Source: Chrysemys picta bellii (lineage: Eukaryota; Chordata; Testudines; Emydidae). Taken from it: 64,000 nt of DNA. Location: assembly GCF_011386835.1 (NCBI RefSeq), contig NC_088792.1, positions 111,324,421 through 111,388,420 of the forward strand, read 5' to 3'. Position 1 is the first letter of the stretch. Each line of letters opens with the position of its first letter. The notes under the pieces were generated by a model, which saw only the letters and a list, made by a program, of their open reading frames with translations, was not told the DNA's origin and made no database searches. Position numbers and translations under genes: made by a program. Shown one piece after another: positions 21,423 to 32,989 of the stretch.

Positions 21423-21684
21423 GGAGCAAGTCTACACTACCGCTTAAGTCGATCTAACTTAACTGTGAAAAAGACAGCCCCTGAGCGATGCAAGTTATGG
21501 CGACCTAAGTGTTGTCCACATTGGCGCTATGTCGGCAGGAGACGCTCTTCCGTGACATAGCTTCCCCCTCTTGTGGAGGTGGAATTATGCTGACAGGAAA
21601 GAGCATCTTCACCAGTGGTGCTACAGCGGTGCAGCTGCATCAGTGCAGCTGTGTTGATTTAGCGCTTCTAGCGTAGACCTGCCC
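21423..21684. mobile_element. PIF/Harbinger-like MITE
   Basis: Inverted ends GGAGCAAGTCTACACTACCGC and CTAGCGTAGACCTGCCC resemble the GTCTACAC ends of the elements at 36945, 38458 and 45152. No clear flanking duplication is left. Confidence 0.6.
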
Positions 21685-22260
21685 TAAGTCTGCGTTCAGA
21701 AAGAAGGGATTGTGCAGCAGGACTCAGGCAGAGGCTCAGCTAGTGTCTAGTGCACTCCTTATAAAATAGTATAGTATTCTACATTGATACCCCAAACACT
21801 GCAGTGAGGCAATTGTTATGTGACTCTTCCTGTGACTGTCAAATAATGTGGCATAAGGATAGATGGAGCAGAGTTGTTGCCCATACTTGTGATGGAAGTG
21901 AAGAGCAATACAGACCCTTTCTGTGTCAGAGGAATACAGGTATCCTGTGGAAAGGAACGCTGGATCCCGACTGTGTACAAGAAGAGTCTTTCAAATCGGA
22001 AACACAGAGGATGAAAAGATCTGTGCCTAGTAACATGTCATTTTTGTACTCAACAGGACTGTAGACTGAGTGATATTTTCATCCTAACTCAAATTTGCCT
22101 TCTGCTTGATTTAGGAATATCCCTACACTTCACCAGTTTAGGAAAAGATACCCCAGACCTCACCACCATCATTATCCCTAGTGTCTAGAAATGAGATGTT
22201 TTAGAATAACTGGCCTACAAAAATAAATTTCTTTGAGATTATGTATTTAAATATGTAGGC

Positions 22261-22371
22261 TAAAGGAGAGATTTTCAAAGGGACAAATGGGATTAAGGCA
22301 CCTAACTCCTATTGAAAATCAATGGAAGTTTGCCTAATTTTCCTGTGTGCCTTTGAAAATCTCCTCCTAAA
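22261..22371. repeat. Palindromic MITE-like repeat
   Basis: GGAGAGATTTTCAAAGGG on the left and CCTTTGAAAATCTCCTCC on the right form an inverted repeat around an inner CTCCTATTG...CAATGGAAG hairpin. It is a small palindromic repeat of a kind common in turtle DNA; the superfamily is unclear. Confidence 0.65.
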
Positions 22372-24639
22372 TGGATAGAACACAAAGTATGCCTAATATT
22401 TTTCATTAGTTTTATTCTCCACCTTATACATAAAGTCACCTTAAAACTTTTAAAGAAGTGCAGGGGAAGATGTTTGAGAACTGGTGGTGGTGGACTTTGA
22501 TAGCAATGTTGTTTTCCCATGTGAGTGTATCAAAGAGTTCACTCTTAATAAGTAATCCCTTGACAGAAATAAATTGTGTGTGTAAGTGAATGGAATGGGT
22601 GTCAGTCAGTCTCAACATGGATCTGCCTGGGACAGCATGCATTTACATCTTTATAAGTGAACATGTTTATGAAAGAACGTGTTAGTGTCTTCATGAATCT
22701 CAGGTCACAGCATTGTACGTTCATGAGACGTCACTTTTCATTTCCAAAAATATCTACAGGGCAGGCATGGCTGATGCATTAGTTGTAACTGTTGTATTTT
22801 GGAAGCCTTGAAAAAAGGCCAAATCTGTAACAAATTTGACATGTCTGCCCCTTGTTAGTAACCTCTTCAGAGTATCATGGGATTTTGAGAAACCATTTAT
22901 TGTTTCGGAAGGTTGGGTAAGAGCATGTTCATGCAGAGCAGGGTTTAAGCTATTGCTGTTGTGAGGTTTTATAAGCTAAACAGTTGCAGTGAGGGCTTTG
23001 TTAAAAATAGCAGTAAGTCTGCTGTCCTTGGAACAATTGATACTGTAGCTCTTCAGAAGGGTAAGTATTGAGTATGCCACTAATGCAAATCCCAACCTTT
23101 GTGAAAACTTATGTACCTCTTATATGTTTACTTTAATGCATCTGTTGATAAATGTCACTCTCTTCACTTATGGTCACACACGCAGGCCTGGTTTTGGAAT
23201 TCTGGGCTTTTCAAAGCAATACAGCAGTTTGTTGTTATGAAATACTTTCTTTTATTATTTTCTACCTTGTTATTTAATAATCCTTCTAGTCTGTGAATTA
23301 ACTCAGTTAAAGAAGTCAGAGGAAAAATAACAACTGGAATGTGTTTTTCTGAAGAAAGCAAAATAGGAAAAGACCATTTTATCCGTTCTTTCATAAAGTG
23401 GGTGGGAAATATTCTCTTAACATCATTTGTTGTGTTATGGCCTGTACTCAGGAGCTTGCTGGAGGATGGAAAAAGGCTGTGTGTGCTCTTAGCTTTAAGG
23501 ATGTCAAAAGACCAATAAAAAATAGTTCAAAGAAAACCTCTTTCAGCAGAAGTTTTACATTTGTAGAACATTTTCTTGCCAAGGTTACAGAAACTCTGTA
23601 GAGGACAGAGCTCTGCATAATGCACAGAAAATGTAGGTGCATTGGAACATATTCTGTTCCTACAACTCAGGGTCAGATTCAGATACTTTAGTCACATTGA
23701 GTAGTACCTTATTCTGTGAGTAGTCCCATTTGGGATTACTTGTGGAGTAAAATAGTGTGAGTTAGGGCCAGATTCTGATACCTAATTGTGTAGAGCAATG
23801 GACTGGGAGATGGTACTTAAAGGTTCTATATTTGACTTCACTGTTGACGTGCCATAAGCATCCTATTTTTCAAAAATGGCCACTGACTTTGAGTGGTTTT
23901 TGTTTATTTGGAAAGCCCAATTTGAGATCACTTGGATCAGATTGTGATTACTTGGAGCAACAGCAGCTTCCATTGACTTCAATTTGAATTGCTTGTTTAG
24001 CACTTCTAAAAATCAGGCCCATAGTAACTCAAACTTTAATTGAAGCATTCAAAATCAGTGGCACTTCTGAACGTAGACTTTCTTCCCCACATCTCTTTTT
24101 GCCCATTTGAAAAATTGAGATAATACATTTCTCACAGAGGTTTTATGAGATTTAAATGATTAAAAAAGACTTGGGTGTTTTGGGTGGAAGATATGAAACT
24201 CAATAGTTGCTGTACAAAAACATATTAAAAGATAGGCCCTGTCTCAAAGACCTTATAATGTAGGTCCTGGGCCTGCAAACACCTTATGCATCTGCTAATT
24301 TTACTCATGTGAGTAGTCCCATTGAACTCAGCAGTATGTGTTTGCAGTATGAGGACCTAATTCCAGTATATTATAGATATGTCTCCTGGCATTCTCTTAG
24401 CTACTTACTAAAGAATTAATCAGACTGGTTTTTCTCTCTCCAGGTATTTTTGCAAATTAGTGTTTTCCTCCTGTTTGTTTGCTATCTGTTCAATAATTTG
24501 TGTCATCACTAAATTTGATCATGGTTCAATATACACCTCTCCTGTGTGGCTTGAAACTCTGGTGAATAATCTTCTGGGCAATGGGGTATTTTGAAGTGGG
24601 CTTCTTGCAATCTTTCTTGTTGTTATTCCATTTTGTATT
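22372..24639. other. FHOD3 intron 1, mostly unassigned
   Basis: No exon was recognised. Two weak palindromic repeats carrying AGTAGTCCCA-type motifs are present at about 23665-23775 and 24255-24360. The second holds CTGCAAACACCTTATGC...GTATGTGTTTGCAG. A possible MIR trace lies at 24095-24195. Confidence 0.5.
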
Positions 24640-24741
24640 AAATATTGGGTGAAACTATAGTAAAGATCAGAATTACCAGTCACATAATTGAACATGATTT
24701 GTTGGGGAAGAGTCAACACAGCTTTTCTAAAGGGAAATCAT

Positions 24742-25939
24742 AGAATCATAGAATATCAGGATTGGAAGGGACCTCAAGAGGTCATCTAGTCCAACCCCCT
24801 GCTCAAAGCAGGACCAATTCCCAACTAAATCATCCCAGCCAGGGCTTTGTCAAGCTGGGCCTTAAAAACCTCCAAGGAAGGAGACTCCACCACCTCCCTA
24901 GGTAACGCATTCCAGTGCTTCACCACCCTCCTAGTGAAATAGTGTTTCCTAATATCCAACCTGGACCTCCCCCACTGCAACTTGAGACATTGCTCCTTGT
25001 TCTGTCATCTGCCACCACTGAGAACAGCTGAGCTCCATCCTCTTTGGAACCCCCCTTCAGGTAGTTGAAGGCTGCTATCAAATCCCCCCCCCTCATTCTT
25101 CTCTTCTGGAGACTAAACAATCCCAGTTCCCTCAGCCTCTCCTCATAAGTCATGTGCTCCAGCCCCCTAATCATTTTTGTTGCCCTCCGCTGGACTCTTT
25201 CCAATTTTTCCACATCCTTCTTGTAGTGTGGGGCCCAAAACTGGACACAGTACTCCAGATGAGGCCTCACCAATGTCGAATAAAGGGGAACGATCACGTT
25301 CCTCGATCTGCTGGCAATGCCCCTACTTATACAGCCCAAAATGCCATTAGCCTTCTTGGCAACAAGAGCACACTGTTGACTCATATCCAGCTTCTCATCC
25401 ACTGTGACCCCTAGGTCCTTTTCTGCAGAACTGCTACCTAGCCATTCGGTCCCTAGTCTGTAGCAGTGCATGGGATTCTTCTGTCCAAAGTGCAGGACTC
25501 TGCACTTATCCTTGTTGAACCTCATCAGGTTTTTTTTGGCCCAATCCTCTAATTTGTCTAGGTCCCTCTGTATCCAATCCCTACCCTCTAGTGTATCTAC
25601 CATGCCTCCTAGTTTAGTGTCATCTGCAAATTTGCTGAGAGTGCAGTCCACACCATCCTCCAGATCATTAATAAAGATATTAAACAAAACCGGCCCCAGG
25701 ACCGACCCTTGGGGCACTCCGCTTGAAACTAGCTGCCAACTAGACATGGAGCCATTGATCACTACCCGTTGAGCCCGACGATCTAGCCAGCTTTCTATCC
25801 ACCTTACTGTCCATTCATCCAGCCCATACTTCTTTAACTTGGTGGCAAGAATACTGTGGGAGACCATATCAAAAGCTTTGCTAAAGTCAAGGAATAACAC
25901 ATCCACTGCTTTCTCTTCATCCACAGAGCCAGTTATCTC
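24742..25939 (-). mobile_element. CR1 LINE, 5'-truncated, antisense, well preserved
   Basis: The minus-strand reading frame is open from 25996 to 24920, though its first residues come from the flanking LINE; CR1 sequence proper starts near [10 protein letters not shown]. It covers the reverse transcriptase from [20 protein letters not shown] through [20 protein letters not shown] and the catalytic [10 protein letters not shown]. It ends in the thumb and C-terminal region ([33 protein letters not shown]). All RT motifs seen are intact. The frame breaks near the C-terminus (after about 24925). The element ends in the CR1 tail (ATTCTATGATTCTATGATTT on the minus strand) and is flanked by ATCAT (24737-24741 and 25940-25944). 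It lacks the endonuclease and ORF1, so it cannot move alone. Confidence 0.92.
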
Positions 25940-26009
25940 ATCATGGCTCACCAATTTATTAAAATTCTTTGAGAGGGTCAACAAACACGTGGACAAGGAT
26001 GTTCTAGTT

Positions 26010-26334
26010 CAGTGGTGAGCAACCTGTGGCCTGCAGGCCGCATGCAGCCCGTCAGGGTAATTTGCGGGCGGACTGCCAGGCAGTTTGTTTACATTTGCAT
26101 GGCCACCTGCAGCTCCCAGTGGCCTCGGTTTGCCGTTCCCGGCCAATGGGAGCTGTGTGAAGCGGCGGCCAGCCCCCGCCACTTCCCGCAGGTTCCATTG
26201 ACTGGGAATGGCAACCCGCGGCCACTGGGAGCTGTGGGCAGCTGTGCAAATGTAAACAAACTGTCTGGAGGCCCACCAGCAGATGACCCGGATGGGCTGC
26301 GTGCCACCCGCGAGCCGCAGGTTGCCCACCACTG
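26010..26334. mobile_element. Palindromic hAT-like MITE, 325 bp
   Basis: The ends CAGTGGTGAGCAACCTG and CAGGTTGCCCACCACTG are flanked by TTCTAGTT (26002-26009) and TTCTAGTG (26335-26342), a 7 of 8 match. The interior is self-complementary over most of its length (GTTTGTTTACATTTGCA...TGCAAATGTAAACAAAC). It is inserted in the LINE at 24640-27585. Confidence 0.9.
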
Positions 26335-27585
26335 TTCTAGTGGATATAATGGACTTGAATTTTCAGAAGGCCTTTGAAAAGGTCCCTCACCAAAGGCTCT
26401 TAGGCGAAAAAGCTGTCATGGGATAAGAAGGAAAGAGAGGAAATAAAGGGTAGGAATAAATGTTCAGTTTTCAGAATGGAGAGAGGGATCTATAATGGGA
26501 CCAGTGCTGTTCAACATATTCATAAATGATCTGGAAAAAGGGGTAAACAGTGAGGTAGCAAAATTTGCAGATGATACAAAATTACTCAAGATATTTAAGT
26601 CCAAAGCACACTGTGAAGAGCTAAAAAAGAATCTCACAAAACTGCGCGAGTGGGCAACAAAATGGCAGATGAAATTCAATGTTAATAACTGCAAAGTAAT
26701 GCACATTGGAAAACATAATCTCAACTATACATACAAAACAATGGGGTCTAAATTAAATGTTACCACTCAAGAAAGAGATTTTGGAATCATTTTGGATAGT
26801 TCTCTGAAAACATCTGCTTAATGTGCAGCAGTCGTCAAAAAACTAACAGAACGTTAAGAACCATTAGGAAAGGGATAGATAATAAGACAGAAAATATCTT
26901 ACTGCCACTATATAAATCCATGGTATGCCCACACCTTGAATGCTGCATGCAGTTCTGCTCACCCCATCTCAAAAACAGATATATTAAAATTGGAAAAGGT
27001 GCAGAGAAGGGTAACAAAAATGATTAAGGGTATGGAAAAGCTTCCATGTGAGGAGAGATTAAAAAGACTGGGACGTTTTAGCTTGGAAAAGAGGTAACTA
27101 AGGGGGATATGACAGAAGTCTATAAAATTGTGAATGGCATGAAGAAAGTGAATAAGTGTTATTTACCCCTTCACATAACACAAGAACCAGGAGTCACCCA
27201 ATAAAAGTAATAAACAGCAGGTTTAAAACAAACAAAAGGAAGTACTTCTTCACACAGCACACAGTCAACCTGTGGAACTCATTGCTAGGGGATGTTGTGA
27301 AGGCCAAAAGTATAACTGGATTCAAAAAATAATTAGATAATTTCATGGAGCATAGGTCCATCAATGACTCTTAGCCAAGATGGTCAGGGATGCACCACCA
27401 TGCTCTGGGTGTCCTCAGCCTCTAACTGCCAAAAGCTGGGAGTGGACAACAGGGGATGGATCACTTGATAATTGCCCTGTTCTGGTTGTTCCCTCTGAAG
27501 CATCTAGCATTGGCCACTGTTGGAAGACAGGGTACTGGGCTAGATGCACCATTGGTCTGATCCAGTATGGTTGTTCTTATGTAAG

Positions 27586-27778
27586 AACAGTAGTTAGGTA
27601 TTCATCTGTGAGGTGGGAGATCCCTGTTCAAATCCCTTCTCATCGTTGGGCAGAGGGCAGAGTTGCACCAGGAGACTCCCACATGCCAGGTGAGTACACT
27701 AATCACTGGGATAAAGATTATGAGGGAAATGTCCTCCCTCCCCTGGCCATTTGTGTGGAGTTAGGTGCATTCAGAGGA
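27586..27778. mobile_element. tRNA-like SINE remnant with inverted heads
   Basis: The left side has GTAGTTAGGTATTCATCTG and GATCCCTGTTCAAATCCC, resembling A and B boxes on the + strand. The right side, on the minus strand, has CCCAGTGATTAGTGTACTCACC, resembling a second A box. This suggests two tRNA-like heads facing each other. It abuts the 3' end of the LINE. Confidence 0.45.
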
Positions 27779-27787
27779 TGCCTACCA

Positions 27788-27947
27788 GCAGGGCTGTTTC
27801 TAGGGGGATGCGGAGCCTGGGGTGGAAGCAACGGATTCGTCTCTTCCGGGACTGCCCACGCTGGGCAATTGCACCGGCCTGCGGGGCCCCCCAAAGCGCG
27901 GGGCCCAGAGCGGTCGCCTCAATTTGCCCTACCCAAGGGACATCTCT
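27788..27947. mobile_element. Possible hAT-like MITE flanked by a 9-bp direct repeat
   Basis: TGCCTACCA occurs at 27779-27787 and again at 27947-27955, around a GC-rich segment beginning GCAGGGCTGTTTCTAGG. That start resembles the CAGGGC ends of hAT elements, but the right end does not show a good inverted match. Confidence 0.5.
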
Positions 27948-27959
27948 GCCTACCATATT

Positions 27960-28719
27960 AGGCCCAGCAGGCGAGATAGGTAGGGAGATGTCGGTCTCTA
28001 CATGGTTTGAGGATCCTTTTGGGACTTAGACATGAACTAGGTCTCTGGATATTATCTGTATATTTATCTTATTCTCTGCATTAGCAATTCAATGCCTGTC
28101 TCTTTGTGGCACCTCTTTATCTGGCCAGATACTGCAGTGTGCTTTTATTTCAAATAATCCTTCCTGAAATGCAGGCCTTTTATTTTCAACAACAATTTCT
28201 TTTAAGAAATGTTTACATAAAGTTCTGAATTTGAGTATCAGCCCTTAGATCAAGTAGGAAAAAAAAAAGGCTGCCTTGTAATGTTGGATTTTGGAAGTGC
28301 TCCATCAGAAGGAGGTGTGAACCTTTCATTTATTTTTAAAATGTGCAAGTGAAATTAGTGCTCATGGACTTTAATCAGGCACAGTATAGATTGGCATGCA
28401 CATCAGCTATCTGCAGACTTCTGCTAATGTCCCCCAATTCTGACCGGCACCATTTACCTGCAGTTTACCATGTTTCTTTGGGAACATAGGAACTCCATTT
28501 TGGTTAGTTAGATCTGTCTGTTTTATACTGCTGCCCGTCACCATAGTATCTGAGTGCCTTCCACATAAAATTAGTAGCAATAGCAAAGTAGTGGCACTTC
28601 TCTCTTTTTGAAGTCAAAAGGCTGCTTAGGGTAGGGCTGTGTGGGTTGTTTTTAGTTTTTGTTTGATTGTTTTTTGTTTTATTTTTGTTTGGTTGAGATT
28701 AGGGAGTAGAAGGGAGGTT
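27960..28719. other. FHOD3 intron 1, unassigned
   Basis: No exon or named repeat was recognised. Confidence 0.5.
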
Positions 28720-28731
28720 TATTTTGTGAGT

Positions 28732-28913
28732 TTCAGAGTAGCAGCCGTGTTAGTCTGTATCCGCAAAAAGAAGAACAGGAGTACTTGTGGCACCTTAGAG
28801 ACTAACAAATTTATTATTCTATATGCATCCGAAGAAGTGGGCTGTAGTCCACGAAAGCTTATGCTCTAATAAATTTGTTAGTCTCTAAGGTGCCACAAGT
28901 ACTCCTGTTCTTC
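28732..28913. mobile_element. Hammerhead-like retroelement, copy B (182 bp, 12-bp duplication)
   Basis: The 182-bp element is flanked by the perfect 12-bp direct repeat TATTTTGTGAGT (28720-28731 and 28914-28925). It begins GCAGCCGTGTTAGTCTGTAT-type sequence and contains GGCACCTTAGAGACTAACAA, then folds back with GTTAGTCTCTAAGGTGCC. Twelve-base duplications fit target-primed insertion (LINE, SINE or Penelope-like), not hAT or Harbinger cutting. It has the same length as copy C at 46318. Confidence 0.85.
28829..28866 (+). ncRNA. Hammerhead-ribozyme-like core, copy B
   Basis: CCGAAGA (canonical CUGANGA with one change) is followed by one extra A. A 5-bp stem GTGGG/TCCAC with a CTGTAG loop follows, then GAAA, then the 2-bp hairpin GC-TTAT-GC, then TC, which would be the cleavage dinucleotide after 28866. 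The extra A and the absence of a clear stem I weigh against activity. Confidence 0.45.
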
Positions 28914-29189
28914 TATTTTGTGAGTGTCACTTATGGTGAAAAGAGTCACAAAGAGGAAGGCTTTGAAACCTTTCCTAAAGACTGGAATTCATCTGATCTC
29001 CTCTGGAAGATTGTTCCATAGTCAGAGTCCCTCAACGGAGAGCTTTATCCCTAGCTCTCGCATGCTTTGTCCTGGGCTTTGTGATCTGCATGGTCACAGA
29101 GAAGTGCAGCTGTCATGGTGGTTCGTAGGTTGAAATTTGGTCTTTGATACACCTGCAGCTTGATCCTTTAATTACATTGAAAATTAATG

Positions 29190-29570
29190 CTCCAGTGGAC
29201 CAATGGTCCATCTAGTTCAGTATTCTGTCTTTGACAGTGATGAGTACAAAATGTTTCATATTATACCTTGAAATGTAACATTTTATCTCCTGAAACATGT
29301 TTTTATTTTATCTAATGTAACTACAGATGCTCTTATTATTCATGTAAATTCGAATCCTTTTTTGAAACCTGCTGAGCTCTTGACCTTTACATTTTGTGGC
29401 AGTGAGTTTCACAGGTTAATTATGTGTATTTGTTTCCTTTCATCGGTTTTAAATTTGAAACCTTTAATTTGATTGAGTGTTCCCTTGTCCTCTAAAAGGG
29501 ATGGAGCTCCTGGTTTGCCGTCCCTAATCATTTACTATTTTATATACTGCTAAATAAACCATAATACCAC
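29190..29570 (-). mobile_element. Old CR1-group LINE 3' fragment, antisense
   Basis: GGACCAATGGTCCATCTAGTTCAGTATTCTG resembles the antisense 3' end at 55.3 kb. Further right, GGCAGTGAGTTTCACAGGTTAATTATG and CCCTTGTCCTCTAAAAGGG continue the same order with much divergence. Confidence 0.6.
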
Positions 29571-30194
29571 ATTGGGCTTGATCCAGTTCTCACTTTAGTC
29601 ATTAGAAAGACTCCCTTTGACTTCAGTAGGTGTTGGATTATGCCCTTATGGAGCAGAAACTTCTAATCATGATGTAATGCAGTGGTTTTGTAAGGAAGAT
29701 TACTAGCAAAGTCCTCATTTTATTCAGATGTGTGAGTAAATCAAACAGGATTTGCTTCTAGATTGACATGGTTAAAATTATTCTTTTAAAAAAAATCTGC
29801 ATATTCTACAATTTGATCCCAAAGAAAAAGCTAGATCAGTTATACCCTGGTTGACCTAGACCTTTAGAAATGTAAATTTCTTGGTTTTATGAGTTGACCT
29901 TTTAGGAAATTACATACCTACTTAAGACAGGAGCTTAGAGTTGTCTGAATATGTTTTGTCTGTATCTATAATATTAAGTAGAGACCGGTCCAAGGTGGAC
30001 CTCTAGATCCAAACCTCCCTCTTCCACTTTTCCCTGAATCTTGGGAAAATTCAGATGTGGATCTAAATTTGTGGCTCAGGTCCAACTCTAATAATGCTCT
30101 TTGAATCTAATTTGGTACTGTGGATTTGTTGGTTTTGAATTGCTTTAAGTTACTTGATATCTCTGACTTGCTGACCTAAAGTCATTTAGGCGAG

Positions 30195-30216
30195 GGCTAT
30201 ATATATATATATAGCC
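30195..30216. repeat. Perfect 22-bp AT palindrome
   Basis: GGC, eight TA steps and GCC form a perfect palindrome, a TA microsatellite with matching GGC/GCC ends that could extrude as a cruciform. Confidence 0.85.
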
Positions 30217-30310
30217 AATGTCAGGTGGCATTTTTTTTTTTTAGAGCTCTCCCTTCCTTATTAATTTAATTACAACATACTGTATTTTACCTTATACTGT
30301 GTGTTCATTT

Positions 30311-30345
30311 GCTGTAACACCAAAATATATTTGATGTTACAGCAG
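30311..30345. repeat. Small inverted repeat
   Basis: TGCTGTAACA and TGTTACAGCA face each other across an AT-rich loop (AAAATATATTTGA). This gives a 10-bp stem with no flanking element recognised. Confidence 0.7.
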
Positions 30346-32336
30346 CTCCTTATGGAGTTACATTACTGTGAAATATGTATGAAATTAGTTATCATTTTCA
30401 ATTCATTTTTCTTTCCAAATGATGATGATAATAATTAATACAAAAATTATTTGTGTGAGTATGCAGGGCACAAAGATAAATTGATCCGAACTCCCACCCC
30501 CTTGCCTCGTCTGACACTTTGGCAACATTTGGGGAGGCAAGAATTCACCCAGGAGCCATGCCAGTGTTCAAATCTTTTCCAACACATTTATCAGGATGGA
30601 CAGAACCACCCTGTCACTGAAAGGAGCAGCTAATCCAAGTATAATGAAATGAATCCAATATGCTTACTTAACAAAGGGACTCTTACCTCCCTTAGTAAAC
30701 AAATAGTCCAAACTGCTCCTCCTGGCTCAGCCATTCAGTCCCAGATTAGGGCTCCTCTTTCCCCTTTGGACAATGGTTGTGTCTTGCCTGCAGTGCAGCT
30801 TGTCGTGGCCACTCTCCCAGGTTGCTCCCTTGGCCTGTTTCCCAGCCTTGAGCTCCTGCTCAGGGCCTGCTGTGTCCCTTTCTCTAATGGGAGGAGAGCT
30901 GGCAGCAGGAAGTAAGGGCTATCCAGTCAGGGCACTGGAGTCCTTCACAGCACTGCTGCTGACATGTGGAGTGATGGGGCTCCCTTCAGTATATAGAAAT
31001 ATAAACTCAATGTATCATAAAGACAGAGAGTACTGTACAGTGAAAAAAGCTCAAATACTGCAACCAAAGAAGTTAAGGAAACTATAATTGGTGTGACATG
31101 TGAGTAACTATTGTAGTATTAAAGTAAACAACAAAACAAACACTGTGCCAATAAAATAAATTACTATCATAGTAAAATTAGAATTGGATAAACACATCTT
31201 TCCTCTGTCTTTTTTTTTAAACCCACACAAAAGTAGGACCAGAACTTCAAACTTTTTGATTTTGTTTACCATTAGTAAGTAATGTGTTATAGCGGCCAAA
31301 AAGTTGGGAGCATCTGGTCCTACTCAGACGCTGGGCTCCCTGCTCCTTCCAGGGAAGAGAAAAATCTTGATTCCCGTATGCATGAGGCAAAAAAGATTCT
31401 GGTCCTTCTTCCCCAGCTGCCCCACCCTCCCATGGAGTTTGTAAGGAGGAAGAGAGAGTGACAATCCTTGGCTCATCCTTTGTTCCAGGATGAGGGGAGT
31501 GAAGATACTGACACTATAAACCCATGACTTGAGCTGACTGTCCTTTTTATATTGAAGTCCTGTGTAGGGAAGGGTCCCCATTTCCCCTCTGTCTTTTTCT
31601 AGGCAGACTTCCTTCTGACTTCAAGAGCAGGCAGCAAGGAGCACCACTGCCCCTACCAGTCCAAAGAGAGGATTTTTTTTTTAGTGTGGACAAGCTACTC
31701 ACTGTTAAGCAGGAGGAGGAGCAGGGAAGCACACTTCTTTGTCTTGCTGCACTGTTTCTTTAAGCACTATGGAACAGAGACACACAATACACTGAACTTA
31801 AGAAACCCTATTTGGAACACTGGTGCAGAATTTTCCTGCTCAAGGTTTTCCCTGAGCCCACTTGCATTATGAAGTGTCTTGGCTTAAAGGAAACTAGATC
31901 CTGTGAAACTAAATTGATATCTTTCTTGATGAGATTATAATTTTGGTTGATTACGGTCATGGTGTTGATGTAATATACTTAGACTTCTGTAAGGTATTTG
32001 ACATGGTATTGCACAGCATTTTGATTAAAAAACTGGAATGATACAAAATTAATAGGGCTGTCAAGCAATTAATCACACTGTTAATAATAGAATACCATTT
32101 ATTTAAATATTTTTGGATGTTTTCTACATTTTCAAATATATTGATTTCAATTACAACACAGAATACAAAGTGTACAGTGGTCACTTTATATTTATTTTTG
32201 ATTACAAATATTTGCACTGTAAAAAACAAAAGAAATAGTATATTTCAATTCACCTAATACAAGTATTGTAGTGCAGTCTCTTTATAATGAAAGTTGAACT
32301 TACAAATGTAGAATTATGTACAAAAAGTAACTGCAT

Positions 32337-32768
32337 TCAAAATAAAACAATGTAAAACTTTAGAACCCACAAGTCCATTTCAGCTAATCGCTCAGACAAA
32401 CATGTTTGGTTACAATTTTCAGGAGATAATGCTGCCCACGTCTTGTTTAAAATGTCACCTGAAAGTGAGAACAGGCGTTCACATGGCACTGTTGTAGCTG
32501 GCATCGCAAGATATTTATGTGCCAGATGAGCTAAAGATTTATATGTCCCTTCATGCTTCAACAACCATTCCAGAAGACTTGCGTCTATGCTGATGATGGG
32601 TTCTGCTTGATAACAATCCAAAGCAGAGCAGATCGCTGCATGTTCATTTTCATCATCTGATTCAGTTGCCACCAGCAAAAGGTTGATTTTCTTTTTTGGT
32701 GGTTCGGGTTCTGTAGTTTCCGCATCGGAATGTTGCTCTTTTAAGACATCTGAAAACATTCTCCACAC
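32337..32768 (-). pseudogene. hAT transposase C-terminal fragment, long arm
   Basis: A 143-codon open minus-strand frame and the best-kept hAT coding piece in the window. An acidic linker (EPEPPKKKINLLLV; SDDENEHAAICSALDCYQ) leads into the dimerisation domain: LLKHEGTYKSLAHLAHKYLA, MPATTVPCERLFSLSGDILN, AALSPENCNQTCLS. The catalytic DDE part and DNA-binding zinc finger are absent. Full hAT transposases are around 600 residues or more. Confidence 0.88.
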
Positions 32769-32989
32769 CTCGTCCCTCTCAGATTTTTGGAAGGCACTTC
32801 AGATTCTTAAACTTTGGGTCAAGTGCGATATCTGTCCTTAGAACAAACATGTGCTGGGTCATCATCTGAGACTGCTATAACATGAAATATATGGCAGAAT
32901 ACAGGCAAAAACAGAACAAGAGACATACAATTCTCCCCCAAGGAGTTCAGTCACAAATTTAATTAATGCATTCTTTTTTTAACGAGCAT

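Larger units (their letters stand above)
24640..27585 (+). mobile_element. CR1-group LINE (family B), sense, interrupted twice
   Basis: The outer element is seen at 24640-24741, 25940-26009 and 26343-27585. Blocks include the split [20 protein letters not shown] (25955 onward, then after the MITE), [20 protein letters not shown] (26498-26557) and the intact catalytic FADD in [10 protein letters not shown] (26561-26590). The thumb reads [11 protein letters not shown] (near 26922-26955). The 3' end GGTCTGATCCAGTATGG...TTCTTATGT matches the inverted 3' end at 55.3 kb. Stops and frameshifts break the rest. An antisense CR1 (24742-25939) and a hAT MITE (26010-26334) sit inside it. Confidence 0.85.
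29571..31874. other. FHOD3 intron 1, unassigned
   Basis: No exon was recognised. A GC-richer segment at about 30470-31000 carries short open frames without domains and may be an old LTR remnant, but I found no ends for it. Two small palindromes are listed separately. Confidence 0.5.

Noticed and set aside
27586..27778. Functional tRNA gene
   Set aside because: Only box-like motifs in a SINE-like context; no complete cloverleaf or acceptor stem could be traced.
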